NCBI GenBank assembly: GCA_003162475.1
Contig: PMOI01000004.1
Span: 138,078 to 202,077 of the forward strand
Source: Acidimicrobiaceae bacterium
Lineage (GTDB): Bacteria > Actinomycetota > Acidimicrobiia > Acidimicrobiales > RAAP-2
Direction: 5' to 3'
DNA: 64,000 bases
The position numbers and the translations under genes are program-made. Positions within the stretch are counted from its first letter, which is position 1; each line of letters opens with the position of its first letter. The notes below the pieces were generated by a model. The model saw nothing but the letters and a program-made list of their open reading frames with translations. It did no database searches and was not told the DNA's origin. Positions 8,250 through 16,344 of the stretch are shown here, in pieces.

Positions 8250-9026
8250 ATGACACTACAACTTCCAATGAGAGCTTCGAAGCCACGAACTGTCGGTCGA
8301 ACGATGGTTATTGACAAGGGTGTGCCACTCAGTCACTTCATCGACGTCATTGAAAGTCAGGGTGAACACGTTGACTTCGTGAAGTTTGGTTGGGGGACCT
8401 CAGTAGTGACGAAAAACTTCGGAGTGAAACTCGACGTCCTCAAGGACGCCGCTATTGACTTCTACCTCGGTGGGACGCTCTTCGAGAAGTACGTTCAGCA
8501 AAACCGATTCGAGGAGTTCCGTACACTGTGCCTTGAGTACGGATGTCGCTACGTTGAAGTGTCCAACGGGACCATCGACATAACGAACGACGAAAAGGCC
8601 GAGTACGTCAAGCGACTCACGGACGACTTCAACGTCATCTCCGAGGTCGGTTCTAAGAGTCAGGCTGCGTCCGACGTCATGGCGCCGGCTAAGTGGATTT
8701 CCTACATCCAGGCCGACCTCGACGCCGGCGCGACGCTGGTGACCCTGGAGACCCGTGAAGGGGGCAAGGGTGGTATCTGTCGATCGAACGGAGAACTTCG
8801 CTACGGTCTCATCGAAGAGATACTCTCGGCAAGGATCGACCACGACAAACTGCTCTTCGAAGCCCCCTCGACGGAGCTCCAGACGTACTTCGTTCAGCGG
8901 GTGGGGCCTGACGCCAATTTGGGCAATATTTCGGTCACGGACATCATCCCTCTCGAGACCATTCGTATGGGCCTGCGTAGTGAGACGCTCCTCTCGTTCG
9001 AGCCCCGATTCGTCGATGTAGCCTGA
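8250..9026 (+). CDS. Phosphosulfolactate synthase (ComA/YitD family)
   Basis: ComA adds sulfite to phosphoenolpyruvate to give (R)-phosphosulfolactate, the first step to coenzyme M in methanogens and to sulfolactate in Bacillus spores. The 258-residue product matches the family along its length: DKGVPLSHFIDVIE, then DFVKFGWGTSVV, YLGGTLFEKYV, CRYVEVSNGTIDI, VISEVGSKS, GATLVTLETREGGKGG, LLFEAPSTELQ and SVTDIIPLETIRMGLR. These blocks make up the TIM-barrel active site. No comB phosphatase, comC dehydrogenase or comDE decarboxylase is nearby. Instead a VOC protein and an adenylate-forming ligase follow at short distance, so the product may enter a different route. The family is certain, the physiological reaction is inferred. 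Confidence 0.9.
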   Translation: MTLQLPMRASKPRTVGRTMVIDKGVPLSHFIDVIESQGEHVDFVKFGWGTSVVTKNFGVKLDVLKDAAIDFYLGGTLFEKYVQQNRFEEFRTLCLEYGCRYVEVSNGTIDITNDEKAEYVKRLTDDFNVISEVGSKSQAASDVMAPAKWISYIQADLDAGATLVTLETREGGKGGICRSNGELRYGLIEEILSARIDHDKLLFEAPSTELQTYFVQRVGPDANLGNISVTDIIPLETIRMGLRSETLLSFEPRFVDVA

Positions 9027-9032
9027 CGACCA

Positions 9033-9446
9033 ATGAGAGAGAGTCGAGACGTTTTTCATTTGGCCATCCCGTCGTACGATCTCGACGAGACGTTGGCGTT
9101 CTACGTGACCAAGTTGGGTTGCAAGTTGGCCCGTCGTTACGACGACCGCGTGACCTTGGACTTCTTCGGCGACCAAGTGGTCTGCCATCTCACGACGGCA
9201 CCGGAAGAGAAGACGCCGATGAGCGAACTTCCCATGTACCCACGCCACTTCGGCGTGACGTTTCGCGAGAAGAGCGACTTCGACGCTCTCTATCAGCTGT
9301 GCAAACAACGTAACGTCCCTCTCTACAGTGACGTGGCGCTTCGTTTCGAGGGAAAAGTTGAAGTTCATCAGACGTTCGTAGCCTGCGATCCCTCTTCGAA
9401 CCTCATCGAGTTCAAGCACTACGTGGACCATCGAATGATGTACTAA
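9033..9446 (+). CDS. VOC (glyoxalase/dioxygenase fold) family protein
   Basis: The 137-residue, single-unit VOC protein contains two beta-alpha-beta-beta-beta modules. Likely metal ligands are His9 (VFHLAIP), His72 (PRHFGVTF) and Glu126 (SNLIEFKHY), the typical spacing in this superfamily of glyoxalases, epimerases and extradiol-type dioxygenases. The tail SSNLIEFKHY resembles the C-terminal catalytic block of ring-cleaving dioxygenases. It starts 6 bases after the comA-like gene and 11 bases precede the next gene, so the three are almost certainly co-transcribed. The reaction cannot be assigned; acting on a sulfolactate-derived or keto-acid intermediate is inference only. Confidence 0.85.
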   Translation: MRESRDVFHLAIPSYDLDETLAFYVTKLGCKLARRYDDRVTLDFFGDQVVCHLTTAPEEKTPMSELPMYPRHFGVTFREKSDFDALYQLCKQRNVPLYSDVALRFEGKVEVHQTFVACDPSSNLIEFKHYVDHRMMY

Positions 9447-9457
9447 CGGATCCTTCA

Positions 9458-11005
9458 ATGGAACCTCCCTCACCTCGTTCAGATCTCAATCCGCTCGACG
9501 AACTGCTGATGACACAGGCGTCGACGCGGGCGACGGCGCCGTACCTGCTCGACGCTCGGAGTGCTCGAACCCTGTCCTACGCGCAGTTGCTCGAGGACGT
9601 GGACCTTCTGCGAAACCGACTTCACTCATGGGGCGTGAGCCGCGGTGACCGCGTTGGACTTCAGCTCGGCGATCCGCTGACGTTTTCCACGTGGTTCTTG
9701 GCGGGTCTCGCCATGGGCGCGTGGGTGGCGCCGCTCGATTCCACGTTCAGCGATTCCAATCTCGTGCAAGTCAACGCGCGCTCGCGTGACCTTCATTTGA
9801 GTGTCGTGCTCAGTGATCGTGACGCTCCCGAGCACTCGGCCGTGCCCTGGCGCAACGTCCTTGGAACAGAACCCGACGTTTCCTCCTCGGGTTTTCTCAC
9901 TTCTCGTGACGAGAGTCCAAGTAGCGGCGGTGTCCTCCTCGCGTCGTCGGGGACGACGGGTACGCCCAAAGTCGTGGCGCTACCGATCGCACAGTTGCTC
10001 TTGACCGCCGAACTCATCGCTCAACATAATCAGCTCGACGTCACTGATCGAGGTTTCAACCCACTGCCTCTGTGGCACGTCAACGCCGAAGTCGTGGGGC
10101 TTCTCTCGACGCTCTACGCGGGCGCGTCGTTGGTGCTCGATGATCGCTTTCACCGGACGGGGTTCTGGAAGATCATCAACGATCTGGAGGTCACGTGGAT
10201 CAACGCGGTGCCGGCGATCATCTCTCGATTAGCGAGCCAATCCGACGGCGAACTGCCCGCGAGGAGGGTTCGATTCATTCGCTCCGCCTCGGCCCCACTG
10301 TCCCCGGCGCTTTTCGAACAGTTCGAAGCATCGACGGGCATTCCCATCATCCAGTCCTACGGCATGACCGAGGCCGCGAGTCAGATCTGCGCGAATCCGT
10401 TGACGGGCGTTCGAAAATCCGGCTCGGTCGGCGTGCCGGTTGGTGTGTCGGTTCGCGTCGTGCCTCTCAGTGCCGACGCCCCGGCAACGGGCGCGAACAG
10501 CGTGGGGCACATCGAGATAATGGGACCCACCGTCATCAAGCGATACGAGAGTGCCGCCTACGACGACCGTTTTGACGCTGAGGGCTGGCTGCGCACGGGT
10601 GATCTCGGCTACTTCGACGACGACGGCTATCTCTTCATCGTTGGCCGAAGCGACGACGTCATCAATCGCGGGGGAGAGAAGATCTACCCACTCGAGATTG
10701 AGAACGTGCTCGCCATGGTCGAAGGCGTCGCCCAAGTCGCGGTCATCGGCGAGTCGGACGAGGTGTTCGGTCAGGTGCCGGTCGCTTACGTGCAACCCGA
10801 CGACTTCGCGGTGCTCAGTTCGCCCGAGGAGCTGACGAGGTTGGTCCAACGTGTGCGCGTCAGTGCCAACGACGCGTTCTCCAAGGCGCACCGCCCCGTC
10901 GTCGTGAAGGTGGTGGGTCACCTACCCGTGGCCGCCACGGGCAAGGTTCGTAAGGGTCTACTGCGCGAGGGTGACGTCGACGTCATCTACGAAGAACCTC
11001 TGTAG
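9458..11005 (+). CDS. Class I adenylate-forming enzyme (acyl-CoA synthetase-like)
   Basis: The 515-residue protein has all core motifs of the ANL superfamily: SSGTTGTPKVVALP (P-loop), IIQSYGMTEAASQI, GWLRTGDLGYFDDDGYLFIVGR, DDVINRGGEKIYPLEIENVL, and the C-terminal catalytic lysine in ATGKVRKGLL. Such enzymes activate a carboxylic acid as acyl-AMP and usually pass it to CoA. The length fits acyl-CoA ligases of the CaiC/oxalate-CoA-ligase type, without a fused carrier domain. It sits in the comA-VOC operon, suggesting that a small carboxylic acid made there is activated. The following acyltransferase (49 bases downstream) could use the product. Substrate identity is unknown. Confidence 0.9.
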   Translation: MEPPSPRSDLNPLDELLMTQASTRATAPYLLDARSARTLSYAQLLEDVDLLRNRLHSWGVSRGDRVGLQLGDPLTFSTWFLAGLAMGAWVAPLDSTFSDSNLVQVNARSRDLHLSVVLSDRDAPEHSAVPWRNVLGTEPDVSSSGFLTSRDESPSSGGVLLASSGTTGTPKVVALPIAQLLLTAELIAQHNQLDVTDRGFNPLPLWHVNAEVVGLLSTLYAGASLVLDDRFHRTGFWKIINDLEVTWINAVPAIISRLASQSDGELPARRVRFIRSASAPLSPALFEQFEASTGIPIIQSYGMTEAASQICANPLTGVRKSGSVGVPVGVSVRVVPLSADAPATGANSVGHIEIMGPTVIKRYESAAYDDRFDAEGWLRTGDLGYFDDDGYLFIVGRSDDVINRGGEKIYPLEIENVLAMVEGVAQVAVIGESDEVFGQVPVAYVQPDDFAVLSSPEELTRLVQRVRVSANDAFSKAHRPVVVKVVGHLPVAATGKVRKGLLREGDVDVIYEEPL

Positions 11006-11053
11006 CCTCGCTACCGAGTACGAAGGTCGCAGCAAGGATCCACAAGGAAGGTA

Positions 11054-12295
11054 ATGAGTACAATCCCCGAGGTCGCACCGCACGGTACGCGACAACGTCT
11101 TGATCACGTGGACGCTATGCGTCCGATCAAGCAGACGGCGGTCATCTCGACTCACGCACTGCTCTTCTTCTCGCCGCTGTCGACGAGTCTCCTGGCGTCA
11201 GGTCTGCTGACGCTGACGCACTTCTCACGCGACGCCTTCCTTTTCGTCTCAGCGTGCATGTTGGCCTACAGCTATCGCGACAAAGACACCATGGTCATGA
11301 GTCAGTACTGGAAGCGCCGCTTCATGGCCGTGGGTCTGGTGTACTTAGTGTGGACTGTCATCTACTTCCCGGTGGCGGCCATGAAAGCCTCCTCGACGTT
11401 CCCCTATTTCCGAATTCCCTGGTCATCGCTGCTGACCGCGACGGGTGGGCGCCGTTTTCTCTCTTACCTCTTCACGGGGTACTACCACCTCTACTTCTTG
11501 TTGGTGCTCTTAGAGTTCTACGTCGTCTTCCCGTTCGTCTTTAAACTGCTCCGCCGTTTTCCTAAGTCGCACATCTACGTGGTTCTCGGTTCCGTCGTCT
11601 GGCAGTTCTTGTTTCCCTACGTGATCCGTCGCGGATGGTTCGGCTTCGTGATCTCGTCGAAGGTCGAGACGCGTCTCGTCTTCTCCTACCCGCTGTATCT
11701 CCTCGGCGGCGTCGTCGCGGCGTTCTATCTCGAAGCGTTCCACCGTTGGGTCGTCCGTCACAAACGAGCGATCCTCTACTGGACCGTGGTCGCGGGCGCG
11801 TTGCCGATCTTGCTTAACTACGTGCACAGCCACGGCGTTGCAGTGCCCAAGATCATCGTGCCCGGTTCCGATCCTTTCGCCGCCGCGGTCGTTCCCTACG
11901 ACGTTGGAGCCATCATCGCGGTGTACCTACTCGGCGTCTTTCTCGTGAGCCCCAAGCGCAGTGCGCGCACGAGAGCGATCACCTCGTCGGGGTCCGAGGC
12001 GGCGTACGGCATCTACGTCTCGCAGCTGCTCTGGATCTTGGTGATGCACCGTTGGGCTGTGCACTTCAACCTCTTTCACCGCGTACCGTGGCTGATCTTG
12101 ACGATCGGTGCCGTGACCGTGACGTACCTCGTCGGTTGGCTCTTCAGTGCCGTCGTTGCGCGCACGCCCCTCGCGCGACCGCTCGTCGGGCGCAGCCAAC
12201 GGCCGTGGAACACGTTCCTTCCAAAACGTGACCGTCTCGCTCTCGCTCAGCACGGCGGTTTCGACGAAGGTCCGTTGAACCTCACCGACAAGTAG
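11054..12295 (+). CDS. Acyltransferase 3 family membrane protein
   Basis: This 413-residue, polytopic protein has about ten predicted membrane helices. The start, RLDHVDAMRPIKQTAVISTH, matches the acyltransferase-3 opening (usually R-x-x-LDALRGxA..LVVxxH) with the conserved His. Family members move acyl groups across or at the membrane onto sugars, lipids or peptides. A good AAGGAAGG ribosome-binding site precedes the ATG. It is the last plus-strand gene of the comA-VOC-ligase group, 49 bases after the ligase, so it probably belongs to the same unit. A role in attaching the ligase-activated acyl group is an inference. Confidence 0.82.
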   Translation: MSTIPEVAPHGTRQRLDHVDAMRPIKQTAVISTHALLFFSPLSTSLLASGLLTLTHFSRDAFLFVSACMLAYSYRDKDTMVMSQYWKRRFMAVGLVYLVWTVIYFPVAAMKASSTFPYFRIPWSSLLTATGGRRFLSYLFTGYYHLYFLLVLLEFYVVFPFVFKLLRRFPKSHIYVVLGSVVWQFLFPYVIRRGWFGFVISSKVETRLVFSYPLYLLGGVVAAFYLEAFHRWVVRHKRAILYWTVVAGALPILLNYVHSHGVAVPKIIVPGSDPFAAAVVPYDVGAIIAVYLLGVFLVSPKRSARTRAITSSGSEAAYGIYVSQLLWILVMHRWAVHFNLFHRVPWLILTIGAVTVTYLVGWLFSAVVARTPLARPLVGRSQRPWNTFLPKRDRLALAQHGGFDEGPLNLTDK

Positions 12296-12411
12296 CGCAG
12301 CGACGTCCACCCAACGCCACTTGTTCTAGTGACATTGTCGTGATTGACGAGCTCGCCAGCACCGATTCGTCCACGACTACGATGGCAGTTCGCAAGCCAA
12401 GGTGAACAAGC

Positions 12412-13797
12412 GTGCCTAAGTCGAGTGGCGAGAGTGAACGCCAGCGTGTACCGCAACCACTGATTAAGCGGCGTATCGCTTCCGGTCGTGGTGCGATGGA
12501 ACAGCCCAACGTCACCCATGACGGTGAGGCTCGCCTGACGCCGAGGTTCTGGCTCGCCGTCGTGCTGACCGGCGTCGCGACCGGTCTCTTCGGAGACCTC
12601 TTGATGTGGATCCTGACGCTCGTCGAGCACGCGGCCTTTCACTATCACTCAGGCAGCTTTCAAGGTGCCGTCGCGCGCGTGGGGGGCGTTCGTCGCGTTG
12701 CGTCTCTCCTTGTCGCGGGGGTGATCGGCGCAGTCTCGTGGTACCTCATTCGACGGTACCTGAAGAATGAACGTTCCGAGATCGACGAGGCCGTGTGGAA
12801 CGGCGACGGTGACCTTTCACCGCGACGAAGTCTTCTCACCTCCCTCGTGTCCGAAGTCGTGATCGGCCTCGGCGCGTCGATCGGACGAGAAGCGGCGCCC
12901 AAGTTGATGGGCGGCGCCTCGGGCTCGGTCATCGCGCGATGGTTCAACTTGACGCCCGCACAGAAGCGACTGCTCGTGGCCTGCGGTGGGGGCGCCGGTC
13001 TCGCGGCGGTCTACAACGTGCCCCTGGGAGGCGCCCTCTTCACTGCCGAAGTTCTCTACGGCAGTTTCGCGTTGCCGGTCGTCTTTCCCGCGCTCGCGAC
13101 GTCGCTCGTCGCGACGCTCGTCGCGTGGCTCTACCTACCCAGTAGCGCCACGTACCCCGACATACCGAACTACCGGTTCAGCTCGTCACTGATGGTGTGG
13201 TCGCTCCTCGCGGGCGTCATCATTGGGCTCCTCGCCGTTGTCTACGTCCGCCTGATCGGATGGGTCTCGTTCCATCGCGCCCAGGGCGCGCACATCCTCT
13301 GGGCCATGCCGCTGGCCTTCGTGGTGGTGGGGGTTGTCGGACTGTGGTACCCACAGCTCTTCGGCAACGGTAAAGGCATGGCCCACAACGCGCTTCTCGG
13401 CCTCGGCGGCGCTGGTTTGCTCTTCGCGCTCTTCGCCCTTAAACCACTGGTCACCGCGCTCACGCTCGGCAGTGGCGCGGCCGGCGGTCTCTTCACCCCG
13501 TTTCTCGCCACGGGCGCGGCGCTGGGTGGCTTTTTGGGGGCACTCTGGGTCCACGTGTGGCCGGGCTCGGGGGTGGGCGCCTTCGCGCTCGTGGGCGCGG
13601 CGGCGATGATCGGCGCGTCGATGCAGGCCCCGCTCGTGGGGCTCGTGTTGGTGTTGGAACTGACTCATGGGGGATTCAACATCATGATTCCCATGATGAC
13701 CGCCACCGTTATCGCCACGCTCATCGTTCGTCAGATTGACGGCTACTCCATCTACTCCGCGCGTCTTCCTCGTCGTGCCACGGACGCGGCGCCGTGA
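12412..13797 (+). CDS. ClC-family chloride channel/antiporter
   Basis: The 461-residue product has the ClC fold motifs: GASIGREAAPKLMGGASGS (the variant of GREGP common in actinobacterial members, keeping the gating Glu), GGGAGLAAVYNVPLGGALF (helix N half-site) and GSGAAGGLFTPFLATGAALGG (GxFxP anion-site motif). There are about 11-12 membrane helices and no C-terminal CBS domains. These proteins exchange chloride or other halides for protons. The GTG at 12412 follows an AAGGTGA ribosome-binding site; an alternative ATG at 12496 would skip the first 28 residues, which are polar. It appears to be a single-gene unit. Confidence 0.92.
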   Translation: MPKSSGESERQRVPQPLIKRRIASGRGAMEQPNVTHDGEARLTPRFWLAVVLTGVATGLFGDLLMWILTLVEHAAFHYHSGSFQGAVARVGGVRRVASLLVAGVIGAVSWYLIRRYLKNERSEIDEAVWNGDGDLSPRRSLLTSLVSEVVIGLGASIGREAAPKLMGGASGSVIARWFNLTPAQKRLLVACGGGAGLAAVYNVPLGGALFTAEVLYGSFALPVVFPALATSLVATLVAWLYLPSSATYPDIPNYRFSSSLMVWSLLAGVIIGLLAVVYVRLIGWVSFHRAQGAHILWAMPLAFVVVGVVGLWYPQLFGNGKGMAHNALLGLGGAGLLFALFALKPLVTALTLGSGAAGGLFTPFLATGAALGGFLGALWVHVWPGSGVGAFALVGAAAMIGASMQAPLVGLVLVLELTHGGFNIMIPMMTATVIATLIVRQIDGYSIYSARLPRRATDAAP

Positions 13798-13878
13798 GCG
13801 CGTCGATTCTCTAGCAGTGTGGAACCCGTGAAACACTGGAGACGTGCAACGGCCCCGCACTCGCGCGACGAGGACTCG

Positions 13879-14379
13879 ATGAGCAACGCAACGCTGCTCG
13901 TCCGCTGCGCCCAACGAGACGACTGGTCGGTTCTCAAGACCATTCGTCTCGAAGCGCTACGTGACACGCCCGACGCCTACGGCTCGTCGTTCGCCGCGGC
14001 TGTCGCGTTCTCCGACGATGACTGGCGCGCGATGACCTCTCGCCAGCGTTACTTCCTGATCGAGCGCGACGGCGAGGTCGTGGGTATGGCCGCGGGTGGC
14101 TTCAACGACTATCGCCCCGGCGAGCACTGGCTCTACGGAATGTACGTCAAGCCGCGCGCTCGCGGTGGCGAGGTCGCGACGGCGCTGGTTGACGCGGTCG
14201 TCACGTGGGCGAGCAATGAAGGGGCGAGCGCGTTATACCTCGACGTCACGACGTCGCTGGCGCGCGCCCGAGCCTTCTACAAAAAGGTGGGATTTGAGCC
14301 CACGGGCGAGCGTCGCGTCATGGATCGTGACCATTCGATCGAGTTGGTCCGGATGAGGAGGGAACTTGCCAACGTCTGA
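13879..14379 (+). CDS. GNAT-family N-acetyltransferase
   Basis: This 166-residue GNAT protein has the acetyl-CoA-binding region YVKPRARGGEVATALVDAVV (variant of the R/Q-x-x-G-x-G/A loop) and the C-terminal block ARAFYKKVGFEPTGE that ends the fold. The ATG at 13879 is preceded by a GAGGA ribosome-binding site; a GTG at 13819 would add 20 residues without homology. It overlaps the next GNAT gene by 14 bases, so the two are translated together. The substrate cannot be predicted. Confidence 0.88.
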   Translation: MSNATLLVRCAQRDDWSVLKTIRLEALRDTPDAYGSSFAAAVAFSDDDWRAMTSRQRYFLIERDGEVVGMAAGGFNDYRPGEHWLYGMYVKPRARGGEVATALVDAVVTWASNEGASALYLDVTTSLARARAFYKKVGFEPTGERRVMDRDHSIELVRMRRELANV

Positions 14380-14833
14380 GTTACGTACTGAGCGCGTGGG
14401 CGCTTCGGTGCTCGAAGAACTCCGTCGTCGCGTTCTGCGGGGCAGCGATCCGGCGAAGAGGGCCCGCGTGCCTCGCGACGACGATCCGACGACGATGCAC
14501 TTCGGCGGCTTCGTCGAGGATCGCCTCGTCGTCAGCGCGTCGTTCTATCTCGCGAGCGCGCCCGTGCACGAAGAGCTCGTGTCGTACCAGTTGCGATTCA
14601 TGGCGACCGACTTCGACGTGCAGGGCAGAGGGTACGGCGCGAGGGTCTTGGCGTTCGCGCTCGACGCGCTACGCGAGGAGGGAGCCGCGCAAGTGTGGGC
14701 CTACGCGCGAGACACCGCGCTCGGTTTCTACGTCGCCACCGGCTGGAACGTCGTGCAAGGCTCCGAGCACCTCAGTGCCGAGTCGCACTTACCCCACACG
14801 ACCATCGTGAAGTCGCTCGTCGAGGGCGCGTAG
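14366..14833 (+). CDS. Second GNAT-family N-acetyltransferase (TTG start)
   Basis: The 155-residue product has the GNAT signature YQLRFMATDFDVQGRGYGAR, with the classical Q-G-R-G-Y-G acetyl-CoA loop, and the terminal block TALGFYVATGWNVVQG. It starts at TTG 14366, 14 bases inside the preceding gene, behind a strong GGAGGGA ribosome-binding site; no ATG or GTG fits better. It resembles YjcF/ElaA-type GNATs more than the ribosomal RimI type. The tandem overlapping arrangement suggests the two enzymes are made in fixed ratio. The substrate is unknown. Confidence 0.86.
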   Translation: MPTSELRTERVGASVLEELRRRVLRGSDPAKRARVPRDDDPTTMHFGGFVEDRLVVSASFYLASAPVHEELVSYQLRFMATDFDVQGRGYGARVLAFALDALREEGAAQVWAYARDTALGFYVATGWNVVQGSEHLSAESHLPHTTIVKSLVEGA

Positions 14834-14861
14834 CTGCCCCTTGGCCCGGGGCGGTCTTTAC

Positions 14862-14867
14862 TAAGTT
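14862..14867 (+). promoter_or_regulatory. -10 box of leaderless promoter for the DUF3048 protein
   Basis: TAAGTT, then 6 bases, then the ATG at 14874. No ribosome-binding site is present. Confidence 0.5.
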
Positions 14868-14873
14868 TGGTGG

Positions 14874-15881
14874 ATGCGGAAATATCTCCTTCTCATCGCC
14901 GTGCTCGTCATTATTGGCGCGGGCGTCGTGGCCTACCCCCACCTCAAGTCGAAGACAACGGCGACCACGACCACGACGACGACGAAGCCAGTGCCGAAGT
15001 ACTCCAACGCGCCCTTGACGGGTCTCGTTGACCCCTCGGGTTCGGCCCTCACTCGTTCCGCGCTGACCGTCAAGATCGAGAACACGCCCGAGGCCCTACC
15101 CCAGTGGGGCGTCGATCAGGCCGACGTTGTCTACGAGGAGATCGTGAACGGCGGCATCACCCGTCTCGCGGCCATCTTCAACTCCCAAGCCCCCACGAAG
15201 GTGGGACCAGTGCGCTCGGTGCGACCGACCGACACCCAAGTCGTCTGGCCCCTCGGCGGGATCTTCGCATACTCCGGTGGCGCGGCCTACGCCGTGGCCA
15301 GTATTTCAACGGCGCCCGTCAAGTTGATCGACGAAAGTTCGGCCGGGACGGCGATGTTCCGCGATCCCAACCTGTACGCGCCGCACAACCTCTTCGCCGT
15401 CGCGCCGGCGTTGTTCGCCTTCAAGGGCACTCCAACGCCCCCGCCCGCTCTCTTCAGTTACCGTCCGAGTAGCCAACAGCCCGTCGGCGCCAAGGTGGCG
15501 AGTTTCGTCGTGCCCTTTCCGAGTATCTACCCCGTCACCTGGACGTGGGACGCGACCACCACGTCGTGGGACCGCACGCTCTTCGGCAAGGCCGACGTCA
15601 CCGGCACCGGGGTTCGTGAATCGCCCAAGAACGTCGTTGTCATGTTCGTCGACTACGTGAACGGCATCGGTACCGAGAACTCCTACGCCAACCTCCAGGG
15701 TTCGGGTCAGGTCGAGATCTTCAGCGCCGGCCGAGAGGTTCGCGGTACGTGGTCGAGGGGACCCTCAAAGGCCGACGTTATCCAGTACAAGACCGCGACG
15801 GGCGGGACCATCACGCTCACGCCCGGTCAGACCTGGGTGGAGTTACTGGATACCGGCACCGCCGTCACGGTGACGAGGTAA
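14874..15881 (+). CDS. DUF3048 (YerB-like) exported protein
   Basis: The 335-residue protein begins with a signal anchor (MRKYLLLIAVLVIIGAGVVA) and a poly-Thr linker (residues about 23-38), then the DUF3048 domain: LTVKIENTPEALPQWGVDQADVVYE-type opening, TRLAAIFNSQAPTKVGPVRS and the RDPNLYAPHNLF block, and a C-terminal DUF3048_C domain (SYANLQGSGQVEIFSAGREV). The family includes Bacillus YerB and is exported, with no firmly established function. The N-terminus lacks a lipobox Cys, so the protein is probably anchored by the uncleaved helix or released. Convergent with the SRPBCC gene, whose stop overlaps its 3' end. Confidence 0.9.
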   Translation: MRKYLLLIAVLVIIGAGVVAYPHLKSKTTATTTTTTTKPVPKYSNAPLTGLVDPSGSALTRSALTVKIENTPEALPQWGVDQADVVYEEIVNGGITRLAAIFNSQAPTKVGPVRSVRPTDTQVVWPLGGIFAYSGGAAYAVASISTAPVKLIDESSAGTAMFRDPNLYAPHNLFAVAPALFAFKGTPTPPPALFSYRPSSQQPVGAKVASFVVPFPSIYPVTWTWDATTTSWDRTLFGKADVTGTGVRESPKNVVVMFVDYVNGIGTENSYANLQGSGQVEIFSAGREVRGTWSRGPSKADVIQYKTATGGTITLTPGQTWVELLDTGTAVTVTR

Positions 15882-16302
15882 CGAGTCGTTCGAGTCGTTC
15901 GAGCGTGGCCTCCATGGACCGGCGATTCCTCTCGGGAAAACCCATCGCCATGACGACGAGTCCCGCGGGGTTGTCGTAGGTGAACGACTCGGTTATCCGA
16001 GTGCCGCCCGGCACCGCCTCGAGGTCGTAGCGCCACACGCAGTGCACGAAGTGGTGCCACGCGATGGACTTGTTCTCGACGATGTCGACGACGACGTTGC
16101 GGGTGAAGTACGAAACGCCGATTCTCATGTTCATCGCGAACGTCGCGCCTAAGAAGAGTCGCTCGGGTCCCTCTCTCACTTCGTGCAGCGATCCCGAACC
16201 GTCGAAGTTGGTGTGTTGACGCGGGTCGGCGAGGAGTGCAAAGACCGCCGAGGGGGGCGCCGCCACGACGCGCACCGCACTGACGGATCGGCGAAGGGCC
16301 AT
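15865..16302 (-). CDS. SRPBCC-superfamily (START-like) protein
   Basis: The 145-residue protein has the polyketide-cyclase/START-like fold: an opening beta strand and helix (VRVVAAPPSAVFALLADPRQHTNF shape), a central run of strands (WRYDLEAVPGGTRITESFTY) and a long C-terminal helix (MEATLERLERLV). These proteins bind hydrophobic ligands in a deep cavity; many are uncharacterised. The start is the ATG at 16302 because TACGCT lies 6 bases upstream; longer frames read across the divergent hydrolase gene. Its 3' end overlaps the end of the DUF3048 gene by 17 bases in convergent orientation. Confidence 0.85.
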   Translation of the reverse strand: MALRRSVSAVRVVAAPPSAVFALLADPRQHTNFDGSGSLHEVREGPERLFLGATFAMNMRIGVSYFTRNVVVDIVENKSIAWHHFVHCVWRYDLEAVPGGTRITESFTYDNPAGLVVMAMGFPERNRRSMEATLERLERLVTSSP

Positions 16303-16308
16303 GGGTGA

Positions 16309-16314
16309 AGCGTA
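16309..16314 (-). promoter_or_regulatory. -10 box of leaderless promoter for the SRPBCC gene
   Basis: Minus-strand TACGCT, 6 bases, ATG at 16302. It lies in the 42-base gap to the divergent hydrolase gene. Confidence 0.5.
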
Positions 16315-16344
16315 GGGTGAAGGAAGTCTTTTGATCGGAGGCCC

